Notes under the pieces: generated by a model | Databases searched by the model: none | What the model was told of the DNA's origin: nothing | What the model saw: only the letters and a program-made list of their open reading frames with translations | NCBI RefSeq assembly: GCF_015690355.1 | Contig: NZ_JADPRT010000008.1 | Span: forward strand, 138,908 to 202,907 | Direction: 5' to 3' | DNA length: 64,000 nt | Source: Streptacidiphilus fuscans | Lineage (GTDB): Bacteria; Actinomycetota; Actinomycetes; Streptomycetales; Streptomycetaceae | Part shown: piece after piece, positions 1 through 7,729 of the stretch | Position numbering within the stretch: the stretch's first letter is position 1 | How the letters are laid out: every line of letters starts with the position of its first letter | Position numbers and translations under genes: made by a program

Positions 1-1
1 G

Positions 2-100
2 CCGTCGGCGGAGGAGATGAGCATCAAGCCGATTGACGGGAACCAGCGGCCCCCATGCCCCGGGTGCGGCCGAGCACGCGCCGGGACGGACCCACAGTGA
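2..100 (+). CDS. C-terminal fragment of an unidentified protein with a CPGCG motif (cut by left edge)
   Basis: The frame opening at base 2 encodes 32 residues before TGA at 98-100 and carries RPPCPGCGRA. A PCxxC motif after a short hydrophilic stretch resembles the zinc-binding end of nucleoside or nucleic-acid deaminase domains, including polymorphic-toxin tips, but also any zinc knuckle. The gene would enter from outside the window. No other frame here looks coding. The call rests on one motif, so it is tentative. Confidence 0.3.
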   Translation, partial: PSAEEMSIKPIDGNQRPPCPGCGRARAGTDPQ

Positions 101-107
101 GACCCGC

Positions 108-584
108 TCAGAGGCGCCGGGGCGTGTTGGGGCTGATGTTGGGAAAGATGGCCCCGAAGACAGGGGCGAGGACCAACCCCATCACGTTGGTGAATCCGAG
201 GTGATCGTGCCACACCGTCAGTGCGGCAGCACTGTGGTGGACGAGGACATCGAAGGAGCCAAGGCCGAGGTCCTTCGCAGTGAGCAGCGCAAATCCCGCG
301 TACTGGCCCAGAAACGTTGCGGCCAGTGAGCAGACGGAACTGACCGTCGACGTCACGGCACCGCCGCAGCCCCGGCGGTTGACCGCTGTGCCGATCGCGC
401 CGCCGATGATTGCCCCTATCCATCCGTAGATGGTCCGGGTGGTGTCGATGACGAGCGCGTAGGCCACGGCGCAGAGCAGCATGGAGACCACGGCGGTGAT
501 CACACCCACCGCGACGTTGCCCTTGGTCGCCGCTGGTGGAGGCGCGGGGACAGCCGTGGCCTTGCTTCTGACGCTCTGATCCAT
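108..584 (-). CDS. small multi-pass membrane protein, unknown function
   Basis: 158 residues. After a hydrophilic Pro/Ala-rich N-terminus (about 25 residues) come three to four hydrophobic segments, roughly residues 25-48, 50-68, 78-100 and 130-150; the Gly-rich IIGGAIGTAVNRRGCGG lies in the second loop. The ATG at 584 has an excellent ribosome binding site (GGAGG, 7 nt upstream). No enzyme motif is visible, so only an integral membrane location can be stated. It is divergent from the Nudix gene across a 276-base spacer that holds the hairpin ATCACCG-N6-CGGTGAT (646-665). Confidence 0.6.
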   Translation of the reverse strand: MDQSVRSKATAVPAPPPAATKGNVAVGVITAVVSMLLCAVAYALVIDTTRTIYGWIGAIIGGAIGTAVNRRGCGGAVTSTVSSVCSLAATFLGQYAGFALLTAKDLGLGSFDVLVHHSAAALTVWHDHLGFTNVMGLVLAPVFGAIFPNISPNTPRRL

Positions 585-860
585 GTGATTGCCTCCGTGG
601 ACTCCTGATCGGGCGGCGGCATGCTAGCAGCGAGATCCGAGCTTGATCACCGGGTTTTCGGTGATGAGCGGCCGGCCCCCGCCCGCTGCGTTCCCGTTCC
701 TGCGGGGACCCGTGGGGAAGAGCGGATAGGCTGAGGGTGAATCAAGCGAAAGGCCAGCTCAGCGAGTCCCCAGCGCACGGCCGGGCCGTCGGCGGATAGT
801 TTCAACTAGCTACGCGGGTTAGAGTCCCGTCCCCCGCTCCGAAGCGGAAGGCTGAAGCGC

Positions 861-1370
861 ATGGCGAGTGGCTGGCTGCCGCCCGAGGAGTATGTCCGGA
901 CGTTGCCGAAGCAGACCGGCTACGCGTGTCTCTACTTCACCGACGAACAAGGCAATCCGTTCCAACTGCGGTCCGTGCACGCCGCACACGCCGAGGTGTG
1001 GCAGTGGCCCGGGGGCAACCTGGATGCGGGCGAGACGCCGTGGGAGGCGGCCGTGCGGGAGTGCAGGGAGGAGACGGGACTTGTCTTCCGGGGTGAACCG
1101 CGGTTGCTGCTCACTCACTTCGTCACGCCGCGCCCCAGCTGGCCCTGTGCGCACGTCGGGTTCGTATTCGACGGAGGGGTGCTCAGCGCACGGGAGTTGG
1201 CTGCCGTCAGGCTCGATCCGGCGGAGCACAGTGAGTGGGCCGTCCGCTCACCGGAGGCGTGGCGGGACGACATGGACGATCCGACCTACCGCCGCCTCGC
1301 CATCGCCGTCGAGGCCCGCCGGACCGGGGTCGCCGGATATCTGGAAACCCTCAACCGTAAGGGCAGTTGA
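861..1370 (+). CDS. Nudix hydrolase
   Basis: 169 residues. A full Nudix box Gx5Ex7REUxEExGU is present, running from GNLDAGE to RECREETGL near residues 52-73, preceded by WPGG. These enzymes hydrolyse nucleoside diphosphates linked to another moiety and use the box glutamates to bind Mg2+ or Mn2+. The substrate cannot be deduced: there is no second domain, and the length is normal for a single-domain MutT-like protein. ATG at 861 follows GGAAGG by 9 nt. It converges on the ASCH-domain gene with a 6-base gap. Confidence 0.85.
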   Translation: MASGWLPPEEYVRTLPKQTGYACLYFTDEQGNPFQLRSVHAAHAEVWQWPGGNLDAGETPWEAAVRECREETGLVFRGEPRLLLTHFVTPRPSWPCAHVGFVFDGGVLSARELAAVRLDPAEHSEWAVRSPEAWRDDMDDPTYRRLAIAVEARRTGVAGYLETLNRKGS

Positions 1371-1376
1371 GCGCAC

Positions 1377-1799
1377 TCACGGGTGCGCGACGACGCCGAA
1401 GCGTTCGAGCAGGACGAGGGTGGCGTCGTCCACGGTGAAGTCTGGATCGTCGCGTTCGGCGACGTACTCCGGGCTCAGCCAGAACTCCGTGTGGTCGGCG
1501 CGCCATTCGGCGATCGAGGTGAAGCCCTCGCCCTCGTCGACGCAGTGCGCCAGGTCGACCTCGCCGAGCGGCACGACGCGGACCTCCGTGGTCTCCAGCA
1601 CCGCCACACGCCGCCCGTCCGAGTCCACGACGGCGCCGCGCCGGCCGACGACCGGCAACTCCTCGTCCGGCCCGTAGTCGGCGAAGAGCGAGGTCGTGGA
1701 GGTCTTGCTGCCGTCGAGCACGGCCGCCACCAGACGGTCCCGCAGCGGACCGGGGAAGGCGAACTCGACAATCGGCAGCGACGTTTGGGACCGAGTCAC
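1377..1799 (-). CDS. ASCH domain-containing protein
   Basis: 140 residues from GTG at 1799. The opening FPGPLRDRLVAAVLDGSKT is typical of the ASCH fold, a PUA-like RNA- or nucleotide-binding beta-barrel, and it is followed by an acidic strand-rich body ending VLLERFGVV. The frame stays open to 2057, but the extra 86 residues are low-complexity and overlap the small membrane gene, so the later GTG preceded by GGGG is preferred. ASCH proteins have proposed roles in RNA or nucleotide processing; the exact role here is unknown. Confidence 0.75.
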   Translation of the reverse strand: MTRSQTSLPIVEFAFPGPLRDRLVAAVLDGSKTSTTSLFADYGPDEELPVVGRRGAVVDSDGRRVAVLETTEVRVVPLGEVDLAHCVDEGEGFTSIAEWRADHTEFWLSPEYVAERDDPDFTVDDATLVLLERFGVVAHP

Positions 1800-1825
1800 G
1801 TGCGGCCCCGTCGCGTCTGGCCCGG

Positions 1826-2023
1826 TCACTTGACGATGCTGTTGACTGTGTTGGCGATCTGGTCGAGGAAGCTCTGGATCGGCGTGGCCGCCGACGTCTT
1901 CGCCAGGAAGAACCCGAAGAGGATGGCCAGGATCGTGTACCCCATCTTCATCGACTTGTTCCTGATGAAGACCACGAGCAGGATGCCCAATAGGACAACG
2001 GCGGAGATGGAGAAGGTTGTCAC
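1826..2023 (-). CDS. small two-helix membrane protein
   Basis: 65 residues from GTG at 2023 with AGTAGGGG just upstream. Two hydrophobic segments (about residues 5-20 and 28-46) flank a basic linker RNKSMKMG, and a short amphipathic tail follows. Similar 60-70 residue double-spanning proteins recur in streptomycete genomes, sometimes near conjugation genes (recalled, not searched). Nothing in the sequence gives a function. It reads in the same direction as the ASCH gene, 26 bases upstream of it, and may be cotranscribed. Confidence 0.6.
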   Translation of the reverse strand: MTTFSISAVVLLGILLVVFIRNKSMKMGYTILAILFGFFLAKTSAATPIQSFLDQIANTVNSIVK

Positions 2024-2397
2024 GGGCCCCTACTTCCTCGATCGAGCGTGACAGCAACGGCTGTTACGGCTGAGGGACGCTCGACAGCCGGGGACACGCG
2101 CCGTGATCACGACACCACCCCCTGCGCACGATCGCCCGCTTAGCCAGTCTCTCCGGATCAACGCGCTCCGTAAAGCACTTCTGGCTCACACCCACCCCGA
2201 GGGTTCCATATCAGCCGAGATTGTCCGAAGATCGTGTGATGGATGGTACAAGTGAGGCCGTTGATAAGGCCATTCGGCCGGTGACCGCCACATGAACGCC
2301 TCGCACAGCCCCTGTGCGCCGCCCGTGCGCCCCGCCTGAACCGCCCCGAATCGTCACCCCGTCACCCCGTCAACCCGACGCGGCAGCAGCGGTCGCG
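2024..2397. other. 374-base spacer without a gene
   Basis: This lies between the SpoIIE-type phosphatase stop and the start of the small membrane gene, both on the minus strand. It contains an AT-richer patch around 2205-2275, likely the promoter region of the 65-residue gene, but no hexamer pair convincing enough to call. No conserved RNA or terminator hairpin was recognised. Confidence 0.5.
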
Positions 2398-3555
2398 CTA
2401 TTCGCGCCAGAGCAGCAGCAGCGCCCGGTCGTCGCTCCGGTCCTTGGCGACCGCCTCGATCAGACGCCAAGCGGATCCCGAGAAGGTCGTGGCGAGCAGC
2501 CGGTCGGCCTCGCCCATCAGCCGGTCCATGCCGTCCGTCAGGTCCCGCCCCGGGGCCTCGACCATGCCGTCCGTGCAGAGCATCAGCACGTCGCCGCGGC
2601 CGAGGACGCCGCGGACGCCCTCGAACTTCGCGCCGTCGTAGATGCCGAGCAGCGGGCCCTCGGCCTCCTTGGTCTCCCAGCGGCCCAGGCCGCTGCGCCG
2701 CTGCATGCCCGGGAGGTGGCCGGCCGACAGCAGCTCGAACTCGCCGGTGTCCAGGTCGAGCACCAGATGGACGGCGCTGGCGAAGCCCTCCTCCCAGCCC
2801 TGGCGCAGCAGGTAGCCGTTGGCGGCCGGGAGGAAGTCGTGCGGCGGCAGCGAGCCGACCAGTCCGCCGAACGCGCCGGAGAGCAGCAGCGCCCGCGAGC
2901 CGGCGTCCATGCCCTTGCCGGAGACGTCCGCGAGGACCACCTCCAGCACCCGCTTGCCGTCGCCGGTGCGCGCGGCGACCACGAAGTCGCCCGAGAAGGA
3001 CTGCCCGCCGGCCGGGCGCAGCGCCATCTCCGCGTGCCAGCCGTCGGGCAGCGCCGGGATCCGGCTCTGCACCTTGAGCCGCTCGCGCAGGTCGAAGAGC
3101 ATCGACCCGCCGCGTCGCCACGGCACGCCGACCCGGGCCCGGAACTGGGCCAGCAGCAGTCCGACCGCGCCCACCGCGCCGACGACCAGCACACAGCCGG
3201 GCGTGACCCGGCCCGGCCCGGCGTCGTAGGGGCCGAGGACGACGGACTCGACGGCGAGGGCGGCCGCGGCGGCGCTGTAGAGCAGCACCAGGCTGCTGGG
3301 CCGCAGCAGCAGCGCGCCGGAGATCACCGGGATCACCAGCGCGGTCGGCGGGCACCACGGCGGCGCCAGGACGGTGAGGAAGGCGAAGAGCGGCACGAGC
3401 GCGAAGAGGACGACGAAGGCCATCCAGTCCGCGCCGTCGCCGCGGAAGTAGTCGACGGCGCCTCGGCGCACCCGACGCCAGACCCGGCGTTGCGCCCTGC
3501 GCCACCGGGCCGTGCGGGTGTCGACCGGGTGTGTCCCGGTCTCGCGACGTGCCAT
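2398..3555 (-). CDS. membrane-bound SpoIIE-type PP2C phosphatase
   Basis: 385 residues from ATG at 3555. A basic N-terminus leads into four hydrophobic segments (about residues 45-130). A cytoplasmic PPM/SpoIIE domain then spans about 165-385, with the metal-site motifs SGDFV, LADVSGKGMDAG, LCTDGMVEA and DDRALL. Such enzymes dephosphorylate anti-sigma-factor antagonists in partner-switching pathways; there is no sensor or anti-sigma kinase next to it. The frame extends 85 residues upstream, but that part is Arg-rich and implausible. TAGGGT 8 nt before the ATG suggests a leaderless start. The next gene is divergent. Confidence 0.85.
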   Translation of the reverse strand: MARRETGTHPVDTRTARWRRAQRRVWRRVRRGAVDYFRGDGADWMAFVVLFALVPLFAFLTVLAPPWCPPTALVIPVISGALLLRPSSLVLLYSAAAAALAVESVVLGPYDAGPGRVTPGCVLVVGAVGAVGLLLAQFRARVGVPWRRGGSMLFDLRERLKVQSRIPALPDGWHAEMALRPAGGQSFSGDFVVAARTGDGKRVLEVVLADVSGKGMDAGSRALLLSGAFGGLVGSLPPHDFLPAANGYLLRQGWEEGFASAVHLVLDLDTGEFELLSAGHLPGMQRRSGLGRWETKEAEGPLLGIYDGAKFEGVRGVLGRGDVLMLCTDGMVEAPGRDLTDGMDRLMGEADRLLATTFSGSAWRLIEAVAKDRSDDRALLLLWRE

Positions 3556-3767
3556 TCCGGGAGACCCTACCGACCCGGACCGCCGGGCGTCGATGCGCTT
3601 CGGGTGCGAGATGCAACCGATCCGGGCGCGGACGTCGACTTCCGGCCGACGTCGACGCAGGTGCCGGCGTAGGTGTCGGCCAAGGCGTCGCCGCTGTTCC
3701 GTCCGTACGCGCACTGCCCCGCCGATAACCGCTCGCTTCGTGCCCGCGACGCTGCTAGGCAGGTCGT

Positions 3768-5132
3768 ATGAGCCTTTCGAGCGCACCAGGGAACGCCCCG
3801 TCCTCCCCAACTGCTGTCTCCCCCGAGCTGCGTGCCGTCGACGCCGACGGCTTCGATGCCTGGTACGACGTCCTGCTGGACGCGTTCGGCGGCGTGCCCG
3901 AATCCCCCGAGGAGCGGGCGCTGTGGCGTGAGCTTACCGAGCCGGGTCGCTCGATCGGCGCATTCGACGCGAACTCGGTGGTCGGCACGGCCTCGGCGTT
4001 CACCTTCGGGTTGGCCGTTCCCGGCGGCGCGGGCGAACATCGCACATCCGCGCGGGCGCTGGTGCCGGCGGCGGGCGTGACCATGGTCGGCGTGCGCGGC
4101 ACCCACCGGAGACGCGGACTGCTCACCGCGATGATGCGACGGCAGCTCGACGACGTACGCGAGCGCGGCGAGCCGCTCGCGGTGCTGACGGCGTCGGAGC
4201 CGTCCATCTACGGCCGCTTCGGGTACGGCGTCGGAACGTCGAAGATGTGGCTGGAGATGGACCGGCACCGCGTGCGGATCACCGAGCGCCCGTTCGACGC
4301 GACGGGGGCCGGGGGGACGGCGGAGGCGGCGGAGACGACGGGGACGGCCGGGGTCCGGCTGCGTCTGGTCGACCCGACGGAGTCGCTGGCGCGCTGCGAG
4401 GAGCTCTACACCCACGTCGGGCGGCAGCGCCCCGGCTGGCTGCGGCGGCCGGACGGGTGGGAGAGGGTCGCCGTCCTCGACCCGCGACTGGAGCGCTCGG
4501 GGAACTCCCCGTTGTTCTGCCTGCTCGCCGAGCACGCCGACTCCGGCGAGCTGCTGGGCTACGCCCGGTACACCGTCAAGCCCGACTGGGAACGCCAGGG
4601 CCCGAAGGGCACCGTCAACGTCCGGGAGCTGTACGCGGCGACGCCCGGCGCGACGGTCGCGCTCTGGCAGCACCTGCTCGACGTCGACCTGACGGACCGG
4701 GTCGTGGTGCGCAGCCGTCCGCTGGACGACCCGATCCTGAACCTGGTCGACGACGTCCGCCGCTGCAACGCGACGATCGGCGACGGTCTGCACATCCGCC
4801 TCGTCGACGTCGGCGCGGCGCTGGCGGCTCGGGCGTACTCGCGTCCGGTGGACGCGGTGGTGGAGGTCCACGACGCGTTCTGCGGCTGGAACACCGGCCG
4901 TTGGCGGCTCAGCGGCGACGAGTCCGGTGCGTCGTGCGAACGCACGACGGATCCGGCGGACGTCTCGCTGACGGTCCGCGAGCTCGCCGCGTCCTACCTG
5001 GGCGGCACGACGCTGCGCGCGCTGGCGGAGGCGGGCCGGGTCGCGGAACTGCGCGAGAACGCGGGCGCGCTGGGCGCGCTGTCGGCGGCGTTCGCGACGG
5101 ACGTCGCGCCGTGGCTGCCGCGCGGGTTCTGA
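3768..5132 (+). CDS. Eis-like GNAT N-acetyltransferase
   Basis: 454 residues, slightly longer than the roughly 400 typical of Eis. The N-terminal GNAT fold has the acetyl-CoA P-loop in VGVRGTHRRRGLLTAMM, followed by ASEPSIYGRFGYG, a hallmark of Eis-family proteins. A second GNAT-like domain and a C-terminal SCP2-like domain follow, and the protein ends WLPRGF; Eis proteins use their terminal carboxylate in catalysis. Known members acetylate aminoglycosides or peptide lysines; the substrate here is unknown. It is divergent from the phosphatase gene. The ribosome binding site is weak (GGCAGG). Confidence 0.85.
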   Translation: MSLSSAPGNAPSSPTAVSPELRAVDADGFDAWYDVLLDAFGGVPESPEERALWRELTEPGRSIGAFDANSVVGTASAFTFGLAVPGGAGEHRTSARALVPAAGVTMVGVRGTHRRRGLLTAMMRRQLDDVRERGEPLAVLTASEPSIYGRFGYGVGTSKMWLEMDRHRVRITERPFDATGAGGTAEAAETTGTAGVRLRLVDPTESLARCEELYTHVGRQRPGWLRRPDGWERVAVLDPRLERSGNSPLFCLLAEHADSGELLGYARYTVKPDWERQGPKGTVNVRELYAATPGATVALWQHLLDVDLTDRVVVRSRPLDDPILNLVDDVRRCNATIGDGLHIRLVDVGAALAARAYSRPVDAVVEVHDAFCGWNTGRWRLSGDESGASCERTTDPADVSLTVRELAASYLGGTTLRALAEAGRVAELRENAGALGALSAAFATDVAPWLPRGF

Positions 5133-5160
5133 CGCCGCCCGGGTTATTACTGACGGTACG

Positions 5161-5973
5161 TCAACTCTGGCAGCGGGGGCACCAGAAGAGGTTGCGGGCG
5201 GCGTGCTCCTCGGTACGGACCTCCGTGCCGCAGACCAGGCAGGGCTGGCCGGCCCGTCGGTAGACGTAGACCTCTCCGCCGTGGTCGTCCTGGCGGGGAG
5301 GCCGTCCCATCGCCTCGGGCGTGTGCTCGGGCCGGACCGTGTCGATCCGACCCACCCGCACGCCCTCGCGCATGAGCGGACGCAGGTCCGCCCAGATCCC
5401 GTCCCACTCGGCGCGGTCCAGACTGCGGCCCGCGCGGTGCGGGTTGACGCCCTGCCGGAACAGCACCTCGGCGCGGTAGACGTTGCCCACGCCGCAGAGG
5501 ACCTTCTGGTCCATCAGCAGTGCGGCGATGGTGGTCCGGCTGCTGCTGATCCGCTTCCAGGCGGCGTCGCCGGTGTCCTGCGGACGCAGCGGGTCGGGGC
5601 CCAGGCGCGCCTCTACCTCGCGCTTCTCCCCCTCGTCGACCAGCAGGCACTTGGTCGGCCCGCGCAGGTCGCTGTACGCGTCGTCAGCTGCGGTGGTCAT
5701 CCGCATCCGGACCTGGCCGACGGGTTCGGGCGCGGGGCCGTGCCCCCAGAAGACCTTGCCGTAGAGCCCGAGATGGATGTGGACCCAGTCACCTGACGCG
5801 AAGCCGAGGAAGAGGTGCTTGCCCTTGGCGTCGGTCTCGGTGAGCACCCGTCCGTCGATCCGCGCGGCGGCGTCGGCGAACGGCCCCTGCGGAGAGGAGA
5901 CGGCAACGGCCTGGCCGCCGAACACCCGGTGGTATTCGGCGGCCAGTCGGTGGATGGTGTGGCCTTCAGGCAC
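5161..5973 (-). CDS. Fpg/Nei-family DNA glycosylase
   Basis: 270 residues from GTG at 5973. The mature N-terminus would be PEGHTIHRLA, with catalytic Pro2 and Glu3 of this bifunctional glycosylase/AP-lyase family. The H2TH region (about 130-190) contains DQKVLCGVGNVYRAEVLF, and a C-terminal zinc finger is formed by CLVC and CPRC. It removes oxidised bases from DNA. It lies 39 bases downstream of rpiB on the same strand, so the two are probably cotranscribed, and it converges with the acetyltransferase gene. Assignment to Nei rather than MutM rests on the PEGH start. Confidence 0.92.
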   Translation of the reverse strand: MPEGHTIHRLAAEYHRVFGGQAVAVSSPQGPFADAAARIDGRVLTETDAKGKHLFLGFASGDWVHIHLGLYGKVFWGHGPAPEPVGQVRMRMTTAADDAYSDLRGPTKCLLVDEGEKREVEARLGPDPLRPQDTGDAAWKRISSSRTTIAALLMDQKVLCGVGNVYRAEVLFRQGVNPHRAGRSLDRAEWDGIWADLRPLMREGVRVGRIDTVRPEHTPEAMGRPPRQDDHGGEVYVYRRAGQPCLVCGTEVRTEEHAARNLFWCPRCQS

Positions 5974-6012
5974 GGAACGCTGCCCTGGGTCTCTGGCTCC
6001 TGGGTCTCCGGC

Positions 6013-6498
6013 TCAGCCCTGCGGGTGGTGGGCCGGGATCGGCGGGAGCTCGCCGGTGGTCTCGTAGTCGGTCAGCATGTCGATCCGACGGATGTGGCGC
6101 TCGCCCTCCGAGAACGGGGTGGAGAGGAAGGCGTCCAGGAACGTGGTCGCCTCGTCGGCGCTGTGCATGCGGGCGCCGACGCTCATCACGTTGGCGTTGT
6201 TGTGCTCGCGGCCGAGCTGCGCGGTCTCCACGCTCCACGCCAGCGCGGCGCGGACACCCTTCACCTTGTTGGCGGCGATGGCCTCACCGTTGCCGCTGCC
6301 CCCGATGACGACGCCGAGCGCCTCGGCGTCCGCGGCGGTGCGCTCGGCGGTCCGGAGGCAGAACGGCGGGTAGTCGTCGTCGGCGTCGTAGATGTGCGGA
6401 CCGCAGTCGATCGGCTCGTGTCCGGCCTCGGTCAGCCACTTCACAAAGTGCTGCTTCAGTTCGAAACCGGCGTGGTCGGATCCCAGGTAGACGCGCAT
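6013..6498 (-). CDS. rpiB: ribose-5-phosphate isomerase B
   Basis: 161 residues. MRVYLGSDHAGFELK and GGSGNGEAIAANKVKG are diagnostic of RpiB. Glu in GNGE replaces the Cys of the enterobacterial enzyme, as in mycobacterial RpiB where it is the catalytic base. It interconverts ribulose-5-phosphate and ribose-5-phosphate in the pentose phosphate pathway. No Shine-Dalgarno precedes the ATG; the hexamer CATACT ends 6 nt before it, so a leaderless transcript is likely. It lies directly upstream of the glycosylase gene. Confidence 0.95.
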   Translation of the reverse strand: MRVYLGSDHAGFELKQHFVKWLTEAGHEPIDCGPHIYDADDDYPPFCLRTAERTAADAEALGVVIGGSGNGEAIAANKVKGVRAALAWSVETAQLGREHNNANVMSVGARMHSADEATTFLDAFLSTPFSEGERHIRRIDMLTDYETTGELPPIPAHHPQG

Positions 6499-6530
6499 GC
6501 GGAGAGTATGGCAGGCGAGGATCTCGCGCT

Positions 6531-6716
6531 TGCTCAGGGGCGCGGGGATTCTGCAGGCGATGTGCCATGCACGTCAGGGGCGCGGGGAACTGCGCGAGAA
6601 ACCACCCTGTGCGGGTGGCCCTGCACATTGGGGACCATCCGCATGCCGGTGGCTTGTCGCGCCCCCGCGGCGGAGCCGCAGATCAGCAGAGCCTCGCGCC
6701 CCTGGGGTAGTGCAAC
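6531..6716. repeat. MITE-like intergenic element, copy A
   Basis: The right end, read on the minus strand, is GTTGCACTACCCCAGGGGC, matching the ends of copy B at 42481-42652. Inside are CAGGGGCGCGGGGAACTGCG and its inverted partner, forming a long imperfect palindrome. The left terminus is eroded (begins near CTCAGGGGCGCGGGG). The element ends 5 bases beyond the bioY stop codon. It encodes nothing. Related palindromes are frequent between streptomycete genes (recalled from the genus). Confidence 0.7.
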
Positions 6717-6721
6717 TTCCC

Positions 6722-7330
6722 TCATGCGTCCTTGTGACGCACCAGCTTCCACGCCGCAGGCAGCAGGCCCATCGCCAGGGCGATCTTCAGCGCGTCGCCG
6801 ATCAGGAACGGGTAGAGGCCCAGCGACGCCGCCTGCGCCAGCGAGACGTGGAGGGAGACGGCCAGCCACGGGACGCCCACCGCGTAGATCGCGAGCTGGC
6901 CGAGCGCCATCGCGCCCGCCGTCCGCAGCGCACCACGGTCCGCGCCCCGGCGCGCGAGCGCGCCGACGAGGCCGGCGGCGAGGACGAAGCCGACGACGTA
7001 GCCGAAGGTCGCTCCCGTGCCGGATGTCCCGCCCGTGAACCACGGGACGCCCGCCAGGCCCGCCAGCAGGTAGAGGCCGAGCGAGGCCACGCCCCGCCGC
7101 GCGCCCAGCGCCGTGCCGACCAGCAGCGCGGCGAGCGTCTGCCCCGTCACCGGGACCGGCGAGCCGGGGATCGGGACGGCAAGCTGCGCGGCCAGGCCGG
7201 TGAACGCCGCGCCGCCGAGCACGAGTGCCGCGTCACGGACGAGCGCGCGTGCGCGACCGCCTTCGACGGTCGGCAGCAGGTCGGCGAGGACGGCGCCGGG
7301 ACGGACGGTCGGGGTGGCGGCGAGGCTCAC
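6722..7330 (-). CDS. bioY: BioY biotin transporter S-component
   Basis: 202 residues from GTG at 7330, chosen because AGGAG lies exactly 7 nt upstream; an ATG at 7360 has no ribosome binding site. Six hydrophobic segments are visible. The BioY signatures are the loop PIPGSPVPVTGQTLAALLVG and GVPWFTGGTSGTGATFGYVVGF. It is the substrate-binding membrane component of the ECF-type biotin importer. No energising EcfA/EcfT genes are adjacent, so it must share a module encoded elsewhere or act alone. Confidence 0.93.
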   Translation of the reverse strand: MSLAATPTVRPGAVLADLLPTVEGGRARALVRDAALVLGGAAFTGLAAQLAVPIPGSPVPVTGQTLAALLVGTALGARRGVASLGLYLLAGLAGVPWFTGGTSGTGATFGYVVGFVLAAGLVGALARRGADRGALRTAGAMALGQLAIYAVGVPWLAVSLHVSLAQAASLGLYPFLIGDALKIALAMGLLPAAWKLVRHKDA

Positions 7331-7729
7331 GGGCACGCTCCTGAGCTGGTGTCTTGTCATCAGTAGGGGAACGCCGACGGACGTTTGCGCATGTCTACGA
7401 ACGTTGACGAACGCTTGCGAACCTATCCGTTCGAACACCGTCCCACTCTGCGGACATCCCACAAAACGTCCGCCGCCCGCTTGGGCGATCCGCACGTCCG
7501 GGCCACAGCAGAACCACAGAGTGCGCGCACGCCCTCGACGGAGAGTCACAGCGACTTCCGCATGGTGGCGGCCTCGTTCAGCTTCTCCACATATCGGGCA
7601 CCCTTGACCGAATAGTGAGCTGGTCAGTCCAACTACCGAACTGACTGGCTCTTTTCGCGGTCTTGTGCGCCCACCCGTGCGACCCGTACAACGTATACGA
7701 CCTGCCCGCCGAGCCCCTGGATCCCGCCC
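7331..7729. other. 399-base divergent spacer between bioY and permease
   Basis: Gene-free and should hold two divergent promoters. Visible structure: the repeated motif CGAAC (around 7396-7440) upstream of bioY, and an inverted repeat GTCAGT-N11-ACTGAC around 7623-7645 upstream of the permease. Either could be an operator. No RNA gene or convincing promoter hexamers were found. Confidence 0.45.

Noticed and set aside
33..329. 98-residue rightward ORF
   Set aside because: It is the complement of the membrane-protein gene and has no ribosome binding site or recognisable pattern.
810..845. tRNA-like 3' end: GCGGGTTAGAGTCCCGT followed by CCCCGCTCCGA
   Set aside because: The T-loop lacks the invariant TTC and no matching acceptor 5' strand, D-arm or anticodon arm could be found upstream, so no tRNA or attachment site is called.
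2314..3672. 452-residue rightward ORF over the SpoIIE-type phosphatase gene
   Set aside because: Its composition (Arg, Ala, Pro, Gln, His-rich) is that of an antisense shadow in high-GC DNA; the opposite strand encodes clear phosphatase motifs.
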